A stretch of 64,000 bases of DNA from Nematopogon swammerdamellus (GCA_946902875.1 OX336336.1:6046545-6110544), one strand, 5' to 3'. Positions 10,931 to 23,320 are shown, counted from the stretch's first letter. Numbers and translations: made by a program. Notes: generated from the letters alone by a model not told the origin.

Positions 10931-13590
10931 GGAGGGTTGCCGTGAAAGGGATGCTGTAAGCAGGAAAATGCTTACCTACCGTCGCTCGGTAGAGAACGCC
11001 ATACATTATTGATGTGTGCTCTTATCGTGGATATGGCTCTGATCTTTGTATAGAGCTGGTTAGCTTTCAATTTGCTTTAGGACTTTTTAATGAACTGTCG
11101 ATATTTTTTTACTGGTTTTCATTATTATATTTTCTGTTTGAGATGTCTCAATTAAGTTAGGGCTATGTTTGTACAACGATAATGCTCTCGCAATGTTAAT
11201 ATTCACCTGTATCAATTAAATATTACAAAACTTTCCAATGACTAAAAGAAAATGTTAACATTTTCTTGTATAATTTCCATTTGAGTGTATAATAATCCTA
11301 CAATTTAAACGTGAATGAATGCAGCGAAAGCGGAGTGATTTATTTAGGTATGACAGTAATTTTGTGTTTATGACATTTTTATAGCCATCTTGATGTAACC
11401 GTAAACCTGTTTCGGAGAGAACAATATTTTGAGCAAATAAACACTTTATTATATTTTGCCTACGGCTTTGCCAGTGAATTTACGAGTATTGTCATAGCCT
11501 ACATACCGTGTTGTCAGTGTGAAACAGTAAAGGAGGCTATTCTGCTTGATACTGCTCAGAGATTCGTCTTGCACGACGCAGGTATTGTAAGTTTAATTAG
11601 ACGAAAGCATTTTGAATTGTGTAATAGTAACTACATGCATACCTACTACTCTGCGCTACTGAATGTTTTGTTTTTCTTCGTCGTCGTCGATTCAAGAAAT
11701 CCAAAATAATAAAACATTTTGTCTGAATTTTAACCCAGAAAATTCATTAAATTCCAGGCGATGGATGAAACAAATTATTTTATAATGAATCATTCCTTCT
11801 CGCATACGTGATCCATCTTATGTAGCTGTCTAGCTAATACTAGAGCAGCGGAGAAGATTGGACGAGTCCCGCCCGGCATCGGCGACGTTGATGGCAGGAG
11901 GAGGCAGGGTGGAGCAGGGGCGAAGCGGGAGATGTCTACGGTGTGGATTTCACGTGCGATCTCAAACACACGCGCTTCCCATGGCACCTTGCTTGGATCC
12001 GTCTCGCCTCGTCGCCTACCGCTCCGCCTCCGTCGCACCGCCCGCCTTGCCAGTAGGGCTGGTAGGGTATACACTCAAGAGTCATTGAAGACCCAAGGTT
12101 AAGTCTGCATTTTGTGTGGTATTTCTTCTTCTTGTATGTATAGCTTTGAGGGTCATTATTATAGACAGCCAGCGTCGGGTATTGCTCGAGAGAACCAGTG
12201 TTTCTTCCATCCAACATGTACATATGTACAGGTACAGACATAGATCAAACTGTGGATGACATCCTATGAAGTTTGAGTTTCTTCTGCAAATTAGCAGGAA
12301 ACTTGGTAATCCGGTATACTCTCTGTTTCGTGGTAACCTAATGACGCATGTGTGCTGTCTCGCTCGAGTACTGTACCCTCTGTTCAGAATCTCATGATGC
12401 GCTCAAGTAAATATTTACAGCAAGATTAAGTAGCTAGCTGCAAATAAATTCCATCGATCACGAGGCGAGGGTCGATTGAGATCTAATAAGATTGTCATGA
12501 TTGAGATACTAATAATTCAATCGAACAAGCAGTCATCGGAACTAAGTACTAATATTAAAATGTTTTGTAAGTATGTACCGAATGAATAGGATTATTTAAA
12601 TTCGTTACGTATAAAATCATAGAACGAATAAGTAGGATTATTTAAATTCGTAAATCCTTCGGGCCTTTCAAAATTCCAATGACTACGCGGAATTATCTTC
12701 CGCCCTAGGGCATTCATTTCGCGTATTTATAGCATCGAATGGCCAAAATTGTGAAAAAAATTAATAGGGGAGATGGGAATATGCCGAATCGCAGGATTAT
12801 GCCGATGCAGGCATTCCTACTGGCAAAATAGTTCAAAAGGATAGGAGAGACATCAAGTCGTCCAACTCGGTGAAATGTCAACAATACTTAGTGTGCGCAA
12901 AAACGAAATTACTAAATATATTCTAACCTCAAGAGTACAGAACAAATCTGTACTCTGATATTCTGATGAAGCAGAAAATCTGTTATGCGCCGACGCGCGC
13001 GCCGTCGGCGATTCTATGTCCGCTTATAACTCGAGAACAAGTCAATCAATTGACATAGGTTGTCACTGACATTCAGGCACATCTAAGGATGGTTATAGAA
13101 TATTTTTCCGCACAGCGAAGTCGCGTATCATATGTAAAAAATATCGATGTCAACTGGTGAGTGAACCTGCATACTCGCTTGCATATCAATACAATACGCG
13201 CGTTACATTTTTGTAGATTATGCAGGGGGCCGATTAAAATGTACGCAATATGGAACAGTACGTCTATACTTTTGAATTATTTGCTTATACTAGCAACACT
13301 GGGGGTTTCGTCGTCGGGGCAGTAATGGCGAATGCGTGTGCAGGAATAATCACTCTGCGCTAAGCTGTGCACTACTGATAGGCGACGGGAGGGAAACTTA
13401 ACTCGTAATTAATGACTTTTTCCGCCATACTGCGGTTTAGATTACAGCCATATAATCTGCGTTTAATTACCATGATTTTATCCTATAGTAATTAATTAAC
13501 CTCGCTCGCTCGGGTTATTTACTTGGCAGACACTTATATATGACGATAAGGTTATACACGAAATGTAAGATTTTCTTTATGTATACCTAC
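10931..13590. other. Gene-free stretch with a second GC-rich patch
   Basis: Mostly AT-rich with no recognised gene. About 11855-12060 is GC-rich. A short direct repeat ('aggattatttaaattcgt') occurs at about 12588 and 12633. Around 13015 there is 'cgcttataactcgagaac', a fragment of a dispersed insect repeat. Confidence 0.3.
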
Positions 13591-13591
13591 C

Positions 13592-13745
13592 AACATGTGG
13601 GTGGCTGTGCCGAGATACCAATGGTGCAGTTGACAGAACCAAAATCAGCTATTCTCGCGAGATCCACGTTAATGAGGCGCCATGCCAGCAGGTTTGCGAA
13701 CTGTTAATAACACGTCGTTTGAAGACACCCGAGGTATTCTAAAAA
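13592..13745 (-). mobile_element. LINE family A 3' end (5'-truncated)
   Basis: Read on the minus strand this matches the 3' end of the element at 31385-31766. It has the end of the reverse-transcriptase ORF (GVFKRRVI-like, then 'ctgctggcatggcgcctcat'), followed by 'ctcggcacagccacccac'. It is a 5'-truncated non-LTR retrotransposon relic. Confidence 0.6.
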
Positions 13746-14747
13746 GTTGCTTTGTAGACAATTGCATTTGGCAGTTGCAGTTATTACTTATTCGTAGTAT
13801 TTTTATTAATATAACACTAGCTTTTGCCCGCGGCTTTGCTTGCGGTAGACTCGGTTTAATAGCAAATCAAATTCAAACGCAAATATGATAATAAACGATC
13901 GCTTCTCTTATATTATCTCTCTCTCTCTCTCCAGCTGTCGATACTATACTTTCTTTGATACTACCCCGCCCTAAGGCTATTTAGCGTGATGGTAAATGTG
14001 ACCTGTAGTGAGCCCCAAGAACTACTCTTTCCATTGTGCATTGGTGCAAACCGCATCAAAATATGTTCCGTGGTTCTGGAGTTTACCTCAAACATACATA
14101 CAGACGGACGTTCCCTTTTATAAGAATTAGAGATAGAGGTGGAGATGTTTGGAATAGCTAGCGCATTGAATAGTGTTAAGATTTCGCTTTTTAACTAGTT
14201 AGTACATTCATACGTAACCTTAAGACCTCTGTGAATGATGTCAGAATAATATTGTAACAGCTCACGCATGTACTCATAGTAATCACGTCACTACATTGGA
14301 GATGGAGATGACTGGAGCCTACAGCCAGCCGAGCCAGCCAGCCTAGGCATTTGATTACTTACTCCAATGACTCAATTACTCAATTCTCATGATGAATAGC
14401 CTTAGGGACCTTGCTCCGAGCGCGTTTATCATTTTCATCCATGTATTCGCATTTAGCCCAATTCTTCAGTACCTATGTATGTGGGTCAAGGAGTTCATCT
14501 ATTACAGTTTTAAGTACACTATTGTCTAATCGCTCTCGATGTTCTCAGGGCAGTAATAAATAAGTTGTGTTGTCAATAAGTTGTCAAAATAATTTACATC
14601 AATAATTTTATACTGCATATAGGTATGGTATAGATAGGTGTGTCCATATCACAACAATAAAGGAGATTTAAATATTTAATAGACGTGACTTTTCATACAT
14701 TTCTCGCATCACGGCTCACATACCTACACGCAATATAAAATTATGTT
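13746..14747. other. Gene-free stretch
   Basis: No gene is recognised. A (tc)n tract lies at 13916-13932. The remainder is AT-rich unique-looking sequence. Confidence 0.3.
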
Positions 14748-14873
14748 TTTTTTTTTATGTTATCCGATATGGATGGCTGAGTCGGAGGGGCCAAAGCGCA
14801 TGCTCTGACCAGCCAATATCACCTCAGAGAAGGTAGGTGCCATAGCGGAGACTTCCCTGGGTGTTGAAAATAA
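14748..14873 (-). mobile_element. SINE family 2, 3' part only
   Basis: This is homologous in reverse orientation to the 3' end of the complete copy at 19886-20303: 'atgttatccgatatggatgg', 'caaagcgcatgctctgacca' and 'ggtaggtgccatagcggaga', preceded by a T-run that is the A-tail on the other strand. The 5' head is missing. Confidence 0.65.
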
Positions 14874-14925
14874 TACTTTTGACTGTTGTGAAATTAGTCA
14901 AGTATTCACTTTTTTTATTTACTTT

Positions 14926-15200
14926 GTTAGCCTTCGTAGCTCGGTGGTGCGATCGATCGATCGCCGTTCGTGATATTAAGAACACCTGGGCGCGGTCACA
15001 ACTTGAATAGGTGACCGTTCGACCGTTGAGGCTGACCGTGGTTCAGATTCCACATAAAACTGTAGGTAGGTCCCTTCCCTTCTTACTATACTTGAATGTG
15101 TTTCCTTCCGTTCAGTGTAGCCGGCACGCCCAACGGGAAGCACTGACATGACATTTCATTTAGTACACTAACGTATCATGGGCTGCCATCAACGTGTTAC
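14926..15200 (+). mobile_element. SINE family 1, copy d (diverged)
   Basis: The head has tagctcggtggtgcg (A-box-like), 'gcgcggtcacaacttgaata' (diverged 5S-like segment) and 'gtggttcagattccac' (T-arm-like). The body contains 'cagtgtagccggcacgccca' and 'gaagcactgacatgacat'. It lacks the 'ggttggtaccaccgcactga' block, so it is internally deleted or from a subfamily. Confidence 0.7.
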
Positions 15201-15834
15201 GGGGTGCTCGGTGCGCGAGTCAGACTCGCAATTGGGCGGTTCTTTTAACAGTAAGTCCACAATATGCGATATATTATATATAATATTCTATACAGACATT
15301 TTCACTCCATCGAAGAAGCAATTGAGTACATTTTCCTCTTCCGCTCCCTGCTGCGCTCCGCCGTGCCGCCACCGCGCCGCCGCCGCCGTGGCCGCTCCGG
15401 CCGGCTTACCTTCCTATTGATTATTTCCTGAGTCGAGCTCGAGTCCAGTGCCTACACGGACTCAGGCATGGAGAATTGGAGAACCAGAGACTGCGGCGAG
15501 CAAATTGGAAAATGAAAACAGGCACATAAATTAAATGTTTACGGAAAAACTCAGTTGAACGACCCTCGGCCGCTTTTCCCTTACAATTTTGTTTCGGAAG
15601 TAGCCCAGCTGAATTGCCTAGTTTGAGGTGTTATTTAACGTTTGCGCGATCGACTCTGTAAACAGAAATAAATTAGAAAAAAAATCACAATTTACCGTCG
15701 GTTTGTCGTCTCTTCCTCACACAGTTGTGAATGGTTTGGTTTTAGCGATATATAAACAAGTAGTGATTACTTGATTATCTATTACTGATGTGAGAGACTT
15801 GGAAAATTGGAAGAAGCCTAAAATATGATCGCCC
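15201..15834. other. Gene-free stretch with a GC-rich patch
   Basis: About 15340-15410 is a GC-rich run of gcc/cgc repeats. No exon could be supported. Confidence 0.3.
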
Positions 15835-16385
15835 TTTTTAACCCCCGACGCAAAATGAGGGGTGTTGTAAGTTTAACGTGTGTGTATGGGTGTGTCTGTC
15901 TGGGGCATCGTAGCTCCCAAACGGATGGACCGATTTCGATGCGATTTTTTTATCCCTAGCTATGTTTGTAATGAAGTAATCAAGTAGGTACTTAAGTAGG
16001 TAATAAAAAAAAAAATATTATCTTAAAAAGTGGACGCGGTTTTTTTTTTAAATGCTTGAAATAAAGTTAAATTACCAATTAAAAAAAACCTTAAAAAGTC
16101 AAAAATAATTTTCGTTTACTTACCGGAGTCGGGGGACCGCTAAGTAAATAAAATATAAAAACTCACGAGCTACACGGGTAGCACCGAGGGTAGCACTGAC
16201 ATGGCACCTAGTTCACCCCGTGTTATGGGCTATCAGCACAGATGTTGTAGGTGCTGTAGTCAACCGCGTTAGTTTTCATAAAAAAAAAATTATAAAAATT
16301 TACTTAGCGGTCCTCCGACTGCTGTAAGTAAACGGAAATTATTTTTGACTTTTTAAGGGTCGGGGTTTTTAAATTTGCAAACAAA
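15835..16385. repeat. Interspersed repeat with inverted ends, carrying a nested SINE tail
   Basis: It begins 'ttaacccccgacgcaaaatg' and ends 'gtcggggtttttaaa', which are inverted relative to each other. Inside, about 16092-16148 and 16297-16358 are reverse-complementary arms (ttaaaaagtcaaaaataatt ... and complement). A SINE tail sits between these arms. No transposase frame is visible. Confidence 0.55.
16165..16288 (+). mobile_element. SINE tail fragment nested in an inverted-repeat element
   Basis: The segment carries 'gcactgacatggcacctagt', 'gtgttatgggctatcagcac' and 'gttttcataaaaaaaa', the 3' portion shared by SINE families 1 and 3. The 5' part is missing. Confidence 0.6.
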
Positions 16386-16884
16386 GTGTTGTTAGTACCT
16401 AGCCCCTGCTTGAGATTGTATAGAAAAATAAAATTATCAATTAATGTTCTTCAATAGATTCTGCGGTACACTTATAAACATAATTTATCTTCCTTGCACG
16501 TTGTCGCCTAATAAAACCTGAACGTGTTAGTATCCGCAAAATGAAAGAACATCCGGGCCAAAAATATTCGCTCTCAGTTGGTCAGCGATTTCTCTCGCGC
16601 TTGCCGATGCACCGCACGTACTGACCATGCAATCGTGCAGCAGCTTCTCGCTTTCCTCCCAACACGACGAGACAACGGACTTCTGACACCAATATATTAG
16701 AAACTGAATATTGTTCGAAACATTGGCGAAACTTCTTTGGGCCCTAAGTGATAGGGAAGATTTTTTTTAATCTTTATTTCTTAGGGGCTTTGGTGCACAG
16801 TGACCATGCCAGCCTCATTGGAAAACACATAAATTACAAGTACATACCTACAAAAATCTATTTTATATATTTATAGAATTCTTC
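16386..16884. other. Gene-free stretch
   Basis: No gene or known repeat is recognised on either strand. Confidence 0.3.
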
Positions 16885-17060
16885 TTTTTAGGTTTCCGTA
16901 TCCCGTACGGAAGCCTATTACTAAGCCTCCGCCGTCCGTCTGTCCGAGGGCTGTATCTCTTGAACCGTAATAGGTAGCCCGTTGAAATTTTCACAGAATA
17001 TGTGTTACTATGGCGGATATAACAACAAATAAGAAAAATAATAAAAAGTTAAAAATTAAG
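16885..17060 (-). repeat. Dispersed repeat ('tttccgta...cggaagcctatt' family)
   Basis: The segment contains 'ggtttccgtatcccgtacgg', 'ctgtatctcttgaaccgtaa' and 'ttgaaattttcacagaatat'. The same sequence is found in opposite orientation at about 27515-27690 and 51560-51730. It is a common interspersed insect repeat of uncertain class. Confidence 0.6.
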
Positions 17061-18100
17061 GGGGGCTTCCAAACAACAAACGTCCGAAAAATCGATTAGT
17101 CACACTATTGAATAATAGATGGCGCCACAGGCTTTTATACAGTGCATTGTTGAAAGACAAAAGATAGGCGGATAATAGCGGATAGATACGGAAACATCCG
17201 TGCGCGAGTAAAACTCGCACTTAACAGATTTTTTTTAATATGTACTGCGCAAACCTATATAATTTTATAGCCTTGTTGGAGGCTGGCTCCGTTATTATAG
17301 TGGTGTAGCGTCCAACATTATAGTTAGTGATACCCAGTTGTTGTCTCTCGACTGAACCCCTCACACACTCCACCAGCAAGTGATACACATCCTCACTCCT
17401 CAGGTTTGCCATACACGTCACAGTTTGGTAATGGTACTTTCTTCATTAGATGTGCAAACTTGTTGAGCGGAACGTGTCCGGCCGGAGCGCAGCCGAAAGG
17501 CAAACAGGCGACGCCGCCGTCAAAGATAGGGAAGATAATGATGTTAACAAATTATTTTTAAAGTCCTAAATATAATTAAAAAAAAACCTCGTCGAGCCTC
17601 CTCGTTGAGAAGATGTCTTTTATAGAACACCCTATCAGAAAATGGTGTTCACAGCGTGTGTGCGAAAATGAAATCACGTAGTGGGGTGCTAACTCAAAGT
17701 GCGTCAATAGTCACGGCCGCGAAATGTCGGATCTCAAAGTCGGAAAACTGCGACAGAAACATTATCTCTTAGTCGCACTATTTGTTACAGCTGACTTTAG
17801 CATGAGGTAGGAATGAGGGGCAGAGGGACAAATGTGGCGTTTTGTCAGTAGGGGCCTTGGGGTGTGCGATTTATAGCTCGGCTCTCCGCGTTCCCGCCAC
17901 ACGCGCCCCCGCCCGGCGGCGCCGCGGGCGGCGTGGCGGCGCGGCGGCAGTGAGGGCGGGAGTGATGTCGTCGCCGAGAGGCATCCTAATCAGACTCGTG
18001 AAAATACTTAGCATGGGCTGTGGCATGGGGGAGAATGGAATGCATGAGAATTTATTGATATAGAGACATGCCTACTCGTAATCTCATTAACTTACGATTT
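17061..18100. other. Gene-free stretch with a short GC-rich patch
   Basis: The patch at about 17880-17965 is GC-rich (ggcggc repeats). 'cgcgagtaaaactcgcactt' near 17202 is a small palindromic motif seen at the end of other insect repeats. No exon is supported. Confidence 0.3.
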
Positions 18101-18102
18101 TT

Positions 18103-18195
18103 TTTTTATGGAAAGCGCGACATGTGGCTTCATCCTTACGATGCCCATGGACATTCTGTGATGCACGGGGATTGCGAATGCCATGCCGGCCTGAT
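18103..18195 (-). mobile_element. LINE family B 3' end
   Basis: The minus strand reads the terminal part of the family also found at 19440, 36640 and 42430: 'atgccatgccggcctgatac' side first, then 'catgggcatcgt' and the poly-A (here a T-run at the low-coordinate end). Confidence 0.6.
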
Positions 18196-18345
18196 ACTAA
18201 GGGACATGACTCCCTTCTTATATTACTAGGTGGTAGGGTTTAACCCGCCCGGGTTGGTACCACCGCACTGAATGAAAGGGCGGTCGAAACGTTGTTGTAG
18301 GTGATGTAGCCAACCGTGTCAGTTTCCATTTAAAAAAACATACCG
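18196..18345 (+). mobile_element. SINE family 3-like body and tail fragment
   Basis: 'actaaggga' then 'ttactaggtggtagggttta' and 'ggttggtaccaccgcactga' are followed by a shortened tail 'gtaggtgatgtagccaaccg' and an A-rich end. A segment between 'gtcgaaacg' and 'ttgttgtagg' is deleted relative to other copies. Confidence 0.6.
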
Positions 18346-18379
18346 TTTAAAAACGGTTCTTTGACATTTGAATTTAAGT

Positions 18380-18541
18380 GCCCGCCAGTAAGTAATGAAC
18401 ATCGTGCTTTAGAAAGAGATAACCCGGTTGTAGAGCGTCGTCACTATCGCAAAGAGACGTGCGAGTTCGTGCGACGGAGACTACGCTCTACAACGTATTG
18501 TCTCTTTCTAAAGCTCGATGTTCATTACTTACTGCCGGGGC
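18380..18541. repeat. Foldback/MITE-like inverted repeat (about 160 bp)
   Basis: The left arm (cagtaagtaatgaacatcg ... ctttagaaagagata) and right arm (tctctttctaaagc ... cgatgttcattacttactg) are inverted repeats of about 55 bp with a few mismatches. The centre also pairs partly (gttgtagagcgt / acgctctacaac). No ORF or clear target duplication is seen. Confidence 0.65.
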
Positions 18542-19435
18542 TGTAGATACCTAAGTCAAATATATAATAAATTAATAACATAAGCGAGAACATAAGTAAT
18601 GTTGAACATTTTGTTTGCTCTGGTGTGGTCGAATCGTGTTGAATAAAAACACAATAAATACCCGAAATAAGTAATGCTACTTTTTCATTCCGATCGAATG
18701 CTCCTTCTCTGCATGTCAGTAGCGAAAACTCACACATAAACAGCCACACTGTCTGCATCAACTTTCCCCCCACACAGGGTTCGTTTCGTACTCCTCAAGT
18801 CCTCACTACCCACGCACGACGGACGCTAAAATTGAGGAAAACTGTATATAACCCTGTCATTGTCATTTGCTTGATTGGAGTTTATTGTTATAAACACTCC
18901 GGCAGCGAGTTTGACAAAGTTCCTTGTGAAAACTCGCGCGCCCGCTTTAGCTGAATAATAATTAAAGGAATTTTAAAGTGATTGTCATCTCAGTGGAAAT
19001 GTGCCCTCTGGCTTGACACATTCCTTCATATTATGTAAGGGCAGAAAATTATCGGTGTTAACGCGTGTAATGAATGAATGAATACTGAAGTGAGTAAGAA
19101 TGTATATATGCCTTTATATTTATACATATTCGAATTGGCAAATCTTGCAAAAAATTAGTTCAATAAAATGTATAGCTAACTGATGTTATCAATCACACTA
19201 ATAAATTCACCATAGCTGATCCTCACCATCCATTATGGTCAGTCAGTCAGTTTGTCAGCGTGTAAGCGTACATTGCTGGACATACGCCTCTCCAATTTTC
19301 CTTCAGTCCTCCCGGCCTTCAGCGATACGGAACCACTCGTTTCCGCCGACTTAATTGATGTCTTCAAAATCACGTAATTGAAATCTTGAAAAAAATCCAT
19401 TAAATAAAATTTATGTTATAGGTATTACTATACTG
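18542..19435. other. Gene-free stretch
   Basis: No gene is recognised. 'attgctggacatacgcctct' at about 19271 is a short fragment of a common insect repeat; a related fragment lies at about 44425. Confidence 0.3.
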
Positions 19436-19439
19436 ACGT

Positions 19440-20400
19440 TGTATAAAACGCAGGTTAGGTCTTGCTTGGTTGGAGTACTGCCGCACTTGTGGGATGGCTC
19501 AGCTAAATATGTACCAGCTTGCGCAATCCAGCGTCGTCGTGCGTGCCGTGCGACTGTTGGGTGACCCTGAGGTCTCTCGCGACTTAGAACCACTGCAACT
19601 CCGTAGGGAGGGACGTCGGCTCTCTAAGTGTGTTCTATCGTCTATTTCATGGGGAGTGTTCGGAGGAACTGTTTAACGCGATTCCGCCGTCCCCATTCCA
19701 CCTCCGTACTACGAGTACTGGGCAGGAGATGCACCCCTATTCAATCTACCTACGCACCAACCGGTTCTGTAGGTATTTTATTCACAGAACCGGGAAAATG
19801 TGGAACGCACTCCCTCCTATCTATTTCCTCCTAATTACAACCTGGGGTTTTTTTTCAAAAGGGGCGTGAAAAGGCTCCTGTAAGGCCGGCAGGCGGAAGC
19901 GGCGGGTGGCCGAGTGGTTTGGGCATCGGCTTCTCATGCGAGAGGTCCGAGGTTCGAATCCGGTCGGCGTGTACCAATGAGTTTTTTCTGAGGAAAAAAT
20001 TTACGTACATACCTACATCTGCTGCTTCACCGTTCGGAACCGGTGTAAAACTGTAGGTCCCTTCCCTTGCCCCTTACTAGGTGGTAGGCTCAAATTGTAG
20101 CCGACTGGGTTGGTACCACAGTACTGGATGTAAGATGGCCGCATAGCAGCCTCGGCTGTGTTCTCCTCTAGTCCAGTATAGCCAGCAATCCAGGGAAGTC
20201 TCCGGTATGGCACCTACCTTCTCGGAGGTGATATTAGCTGGTCGGAGCATGCGCTTTGGCCCGTCCGACTCAGCCACCCATACCGGATAACATAAAAAAA
20301 AGGCATTCGCAATCCCCGTGGTGCATCACAGAATGTCCATGGGCATCGTTAGATACCTAATTGTAGGTGAAACGATGTCTCATATCGCGCTATCCGTATA
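19440..20400 (+). mobile_element. LINE family B 3' end, split by a SINE
   Basis: Fragments of the C-terminal end of a non-LTR reverse-transcriptase ORF are readable across frames: LEYCRTCGMAQ, RAVRLLGDPEVSRDLEP, then LFHGECSEELFNAIPPSPFH and TGKMWNALP. This is the typical CR1/Jockey-type end. The element is frameshifted and 5'-truncated. A SINE interrupts it at 19886-20303, and the 3' end resumes at 'ggcattcgcaatccccgtgg' to the A-rich terminus near 20400. Confidence 0.75.
19886..20303 (+). mobile_element. SINE family 2, complete copy (tRNA-like head)
   Basis: The head resembles a tRNA of the Ser/Leu type: 'gggtggccgagtggtt' (A box), an anticodon-like stem around 'ggcttctcatgcgagag', and 'gaggttcgaatccggtc' (B box). 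The body has 'gtaaaactgtaggtccc', 'taggtggtaggctcaaattg' and 'gttggtaccacagtactgga', and the 3' end is 'ggataacataaaaaaaa'. It is flanked by 'ggca', a possible short target duplication, inside LINE family B. Confidence 0.8.
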
Positions 20401-22407
20401 AAATATATTATATTCACACACTAATAAATTCACCATAGCTGATCTTCACCTCACCATCCATCGTGGTACAGTAACTAAACATAAAAAAAATACAACACAG
20501 TACGGATGGATAGTATATACATGACATAGATTCATGATGACAAACACACATCCTGTAAGAACACATACAAACCTACCTATTAGCTGTTAATTTAAAGCTG
20601 ACAGGAATCGAGTGGTTGATCGGAGCTGGCTCAACAACAACAAAGAAACAGTTAACTATAGGGAGATTAGATTACTGAGCTGTTTCGATTCCAAACACCA
20701 TTAGCATAAACCCACTTTAATCGCATAGCACACGCGATAAATTTATGAATATGTTTATTTCAAAATCGGTACCGGTTCATCTCGACAAAAACAACGGTCG
20801 GAGGAACGCACAAAACAAAGCTTGAGGCCTCGCAAACATTGGGGATTGGAAAAGATACTGTGATATTGAAAAGTATCTTTCTTTTGGCTTTACTTTTGAT
20901 AGTCGAATATAAATAAGTAAAATTAGGAAAGAGTTGAATTGAATTACTAAAATAATGTTGCTGTTAAACACTAAAATAATGTGCTGTTCCAACTCAGCAC
21001 TCACTCACCGATCGGTGCGCTGTGGCACTATTCGTAAAATATCTAAATACCAACTTATTACTAGGTATCGGAAGATTGAATTTATTCAGTTAGGTAATAT
21101 TTTTCCACAAATTAAAGTTAGATAAGTACCTAGGCAGGCACCTACTACATATTATTAGCGTGTACCCTTTCAATTGTGCGTTCGCATGTTGGGCGACTTT
21201 CACAGTTTGTGTATCTTGTTCGACCACTCCTCGAAGCTCCGCTTACTTTCTTCGTATGACGTGGACACGACATGTAGGCAGGCGTTAGCCAGTAAGCAAC
21301 TAAGTACACTGCTGCTACACATGTAACATTAGCACGAGGCACACGTAACAATAGCCGAAACAGTTAACCAAAGTTTATTCAACCGAGCTATTCACGTATC
21401 TGTATCTACACACCCGAGGAAAAGCGAGTGCTCTTTGATGTCGCTCCTACCTACTACCGGATCCATCCATGCGTCTTCAGAAATTACCTACAATATAAAT
21501 CTAAGAATAATGTTGAGGCCAGTGCCTCGGGCGTATCAGTTCTACCGCGATATAAAATATTATTGACAGCCGAAATGCTAATTGGAATGTCAGTGCGGTT
21601 TTTATTAGTGATAAATATCGAATACCCTATCGCTTTTAAGTCAATAAATAACTTTTAATTGTCCGCAGATCTCTTAATGAGAAAAAAAGAAATGCTGGCT
21701 TGTAAAATCATCTCGGTTTGGAAAATACTCATTTTGGCAAATAACTGCCTACGACGAATTGCTATACCTACAGAATATCGTAATTTAGCAAGGATTAAGG
21801 TCAAAAGGAAGAACCGTTTACCCGACAATCGGCGGTTAAGGAACGCCTACGAGACGTTGCAAGAAGGTCAACGAAATTGTCTGATCGTGTGGAGGCAAAC
21901 ACAATGCTCCGATGTGTGCAGACAGGAATTGGCACAGAAAATTGGTCTAAATCATTGATTTTATAACCCTGTCGGGACAGATAGACCACTCCATATAACA
22001 AATTTGGTAACGTTGTAAATCGTAAAACCAACAGAGGGCGTTAATAATTTTTCTTGATGTTGTCGTAAAACAAACAGGTGGCGTTAATGTTTGTTAATAC
22101 TTCTATACTAAGGGCGCTATCTAGTTGAAATACAACATGTATCTAGGTACCTTTAATTGTCACTAGGCTGTAGAATTACTGCTACTAGACAAAAGATGGC
22201 GCTTTCATTTATATTTATAAAGAACATTATTTATGTAAATTCCAAAATTTTTAATTATATTTGAATAATAAAATTATGACAATTTACAATTAAACTAACA
22301 CTTCTTATCAAATTAAATAAAATAAAAAAATGTTTTGAAAATTATTTGGTATACGGAACAAAATATTATTATGATTGTAATTTCCTGTTTGTGCGCTTTT
22401 AATAGAT
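20401..22407. other. Gene-free stretch
   Basis: Apart from chance frames no gene is recognised. The open frame at 21659-21958 (+) has no recognisable domain and no convincing splice or start context, so I do not call it. Confidence 0.3.
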
Positions 22408-22470
22408 AGATCCACACAGAGCACGGAATACCCCCGCGCGCGCGCGCGCGGTATTCCGTGCTCTGTGGAT
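22408..22470. repeat. Hairpin with (CG)n loop
   Basis: Arms 'tccacacagagcacggaata' and 'ggtattccgtgctctgtgga' pair, with a 2-base bulge, around a pure alternating CG run of about 15 bases. It may be a small inverted-repeat insertion. The CG run is a Z-DNA-prone sequence type. Confidence 0.6.
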
Positions 22471-22544
22471 AGAACATATTTATTTAGTTGAACAGTTAAA
22501 CAAATACTCGTCACTCTTCATTCTAATAATGTCAGCATTGTATG

Positions 22545-23016
22545 TAAAAAAAAAAATATGAAAACTGCCTTAAAAAATTTATGAAATTAAAAAAATCGAA
22601 CCCTAGAGTTGAAGGCGGTGCTAAAGAAGGCTACACAAATCACAAAGGATATCATCCACGCATGTTTTCTTTCATGTATCATTTTTGCTTGCTTTAGCAC
22701 CGCCTTCAACTCTAGGGTTCGATTTTTTTTATTTCATACATTTTTGAAGGCGGTTTTTATATATTTTTTTAAATAGTTTTTTATTTCACAGTTTTTTTTG
22801 GAATTTTTTGCTATTAATGTACTCGGCGGAATCGCTCGACCTTCGGCCTCGCGATTCAGCCTCGCTTTCCAATCTGATCTCGACCAAATTAAAATGGAAC
22901 CACGTCATGGTTATCCCCTTTCAAACAAAAAAAAAGAATTTTCAAAATCGGCCCACAATAATTGACGGAGTAATCGCGTAACAAACATCCAAAAAAAGAA
23001 AACATACCGTCGAACA
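22545..23016. repeat. Foldback element, copy 4, plus composite-unit fragment
   Basis: Shorter arms (about 22560-22625 and 22690-22760) share the 'ccctagagttgaaggcggtg' core with copies 1-3. The hairpin module (ggcggaatcgctcgacc...) follows at about 22826-22862. Then 'atggaaccacgtcatgg' leads directly to 'ttatcccctttcaaacaaaa' of the composite remainder. The SINE and minisatellite are absent, so this copy has a deletion. Confidence 0.65.
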
Positions 23017-23318
23017 ATGACGTATCATGTATTCTACTAGACCTCTTACCCGGGCAACAGCCTTCGCTCCACCGCGGTGGAGTAACCATTACGCGGAAGG
23101 ACCCTCTTGAGACTAGTAGCTCGCGAGCGACCGAACGCGGCGGACGCGCCGTCCGCGCGCTCGCTGCCGTCCGTCTGCGGCTCGCATCGCGCCAGTCATT
23201 CTTATGCCCGGTTGTGTGTTGCGAATTGCGATATTGCAAAAATCATACCAAAAATATTGGGAAAACTGATGGCATCTCATTTCATAGGTAAGTATCACTT
23301 CATTGTGATCTTAATATA
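23017..23318. other. Moderately GC-rich unassigned stretch
   Basis: About 23040-23200 is GC-rich with several short inverted motifs (ccaccgcggtgg; ggcggacgcgccgtccgc). No splice-bounded exon could be supported. Confidence 0.3.
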
Positions 23319-23320
23319 TA

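Noticed and set aside
21659..21958. 99-residue open frame as a small gene
   Set aside because: No domain, signal or splice context; the region is AT-rich and several frames of this size are expected by chance.
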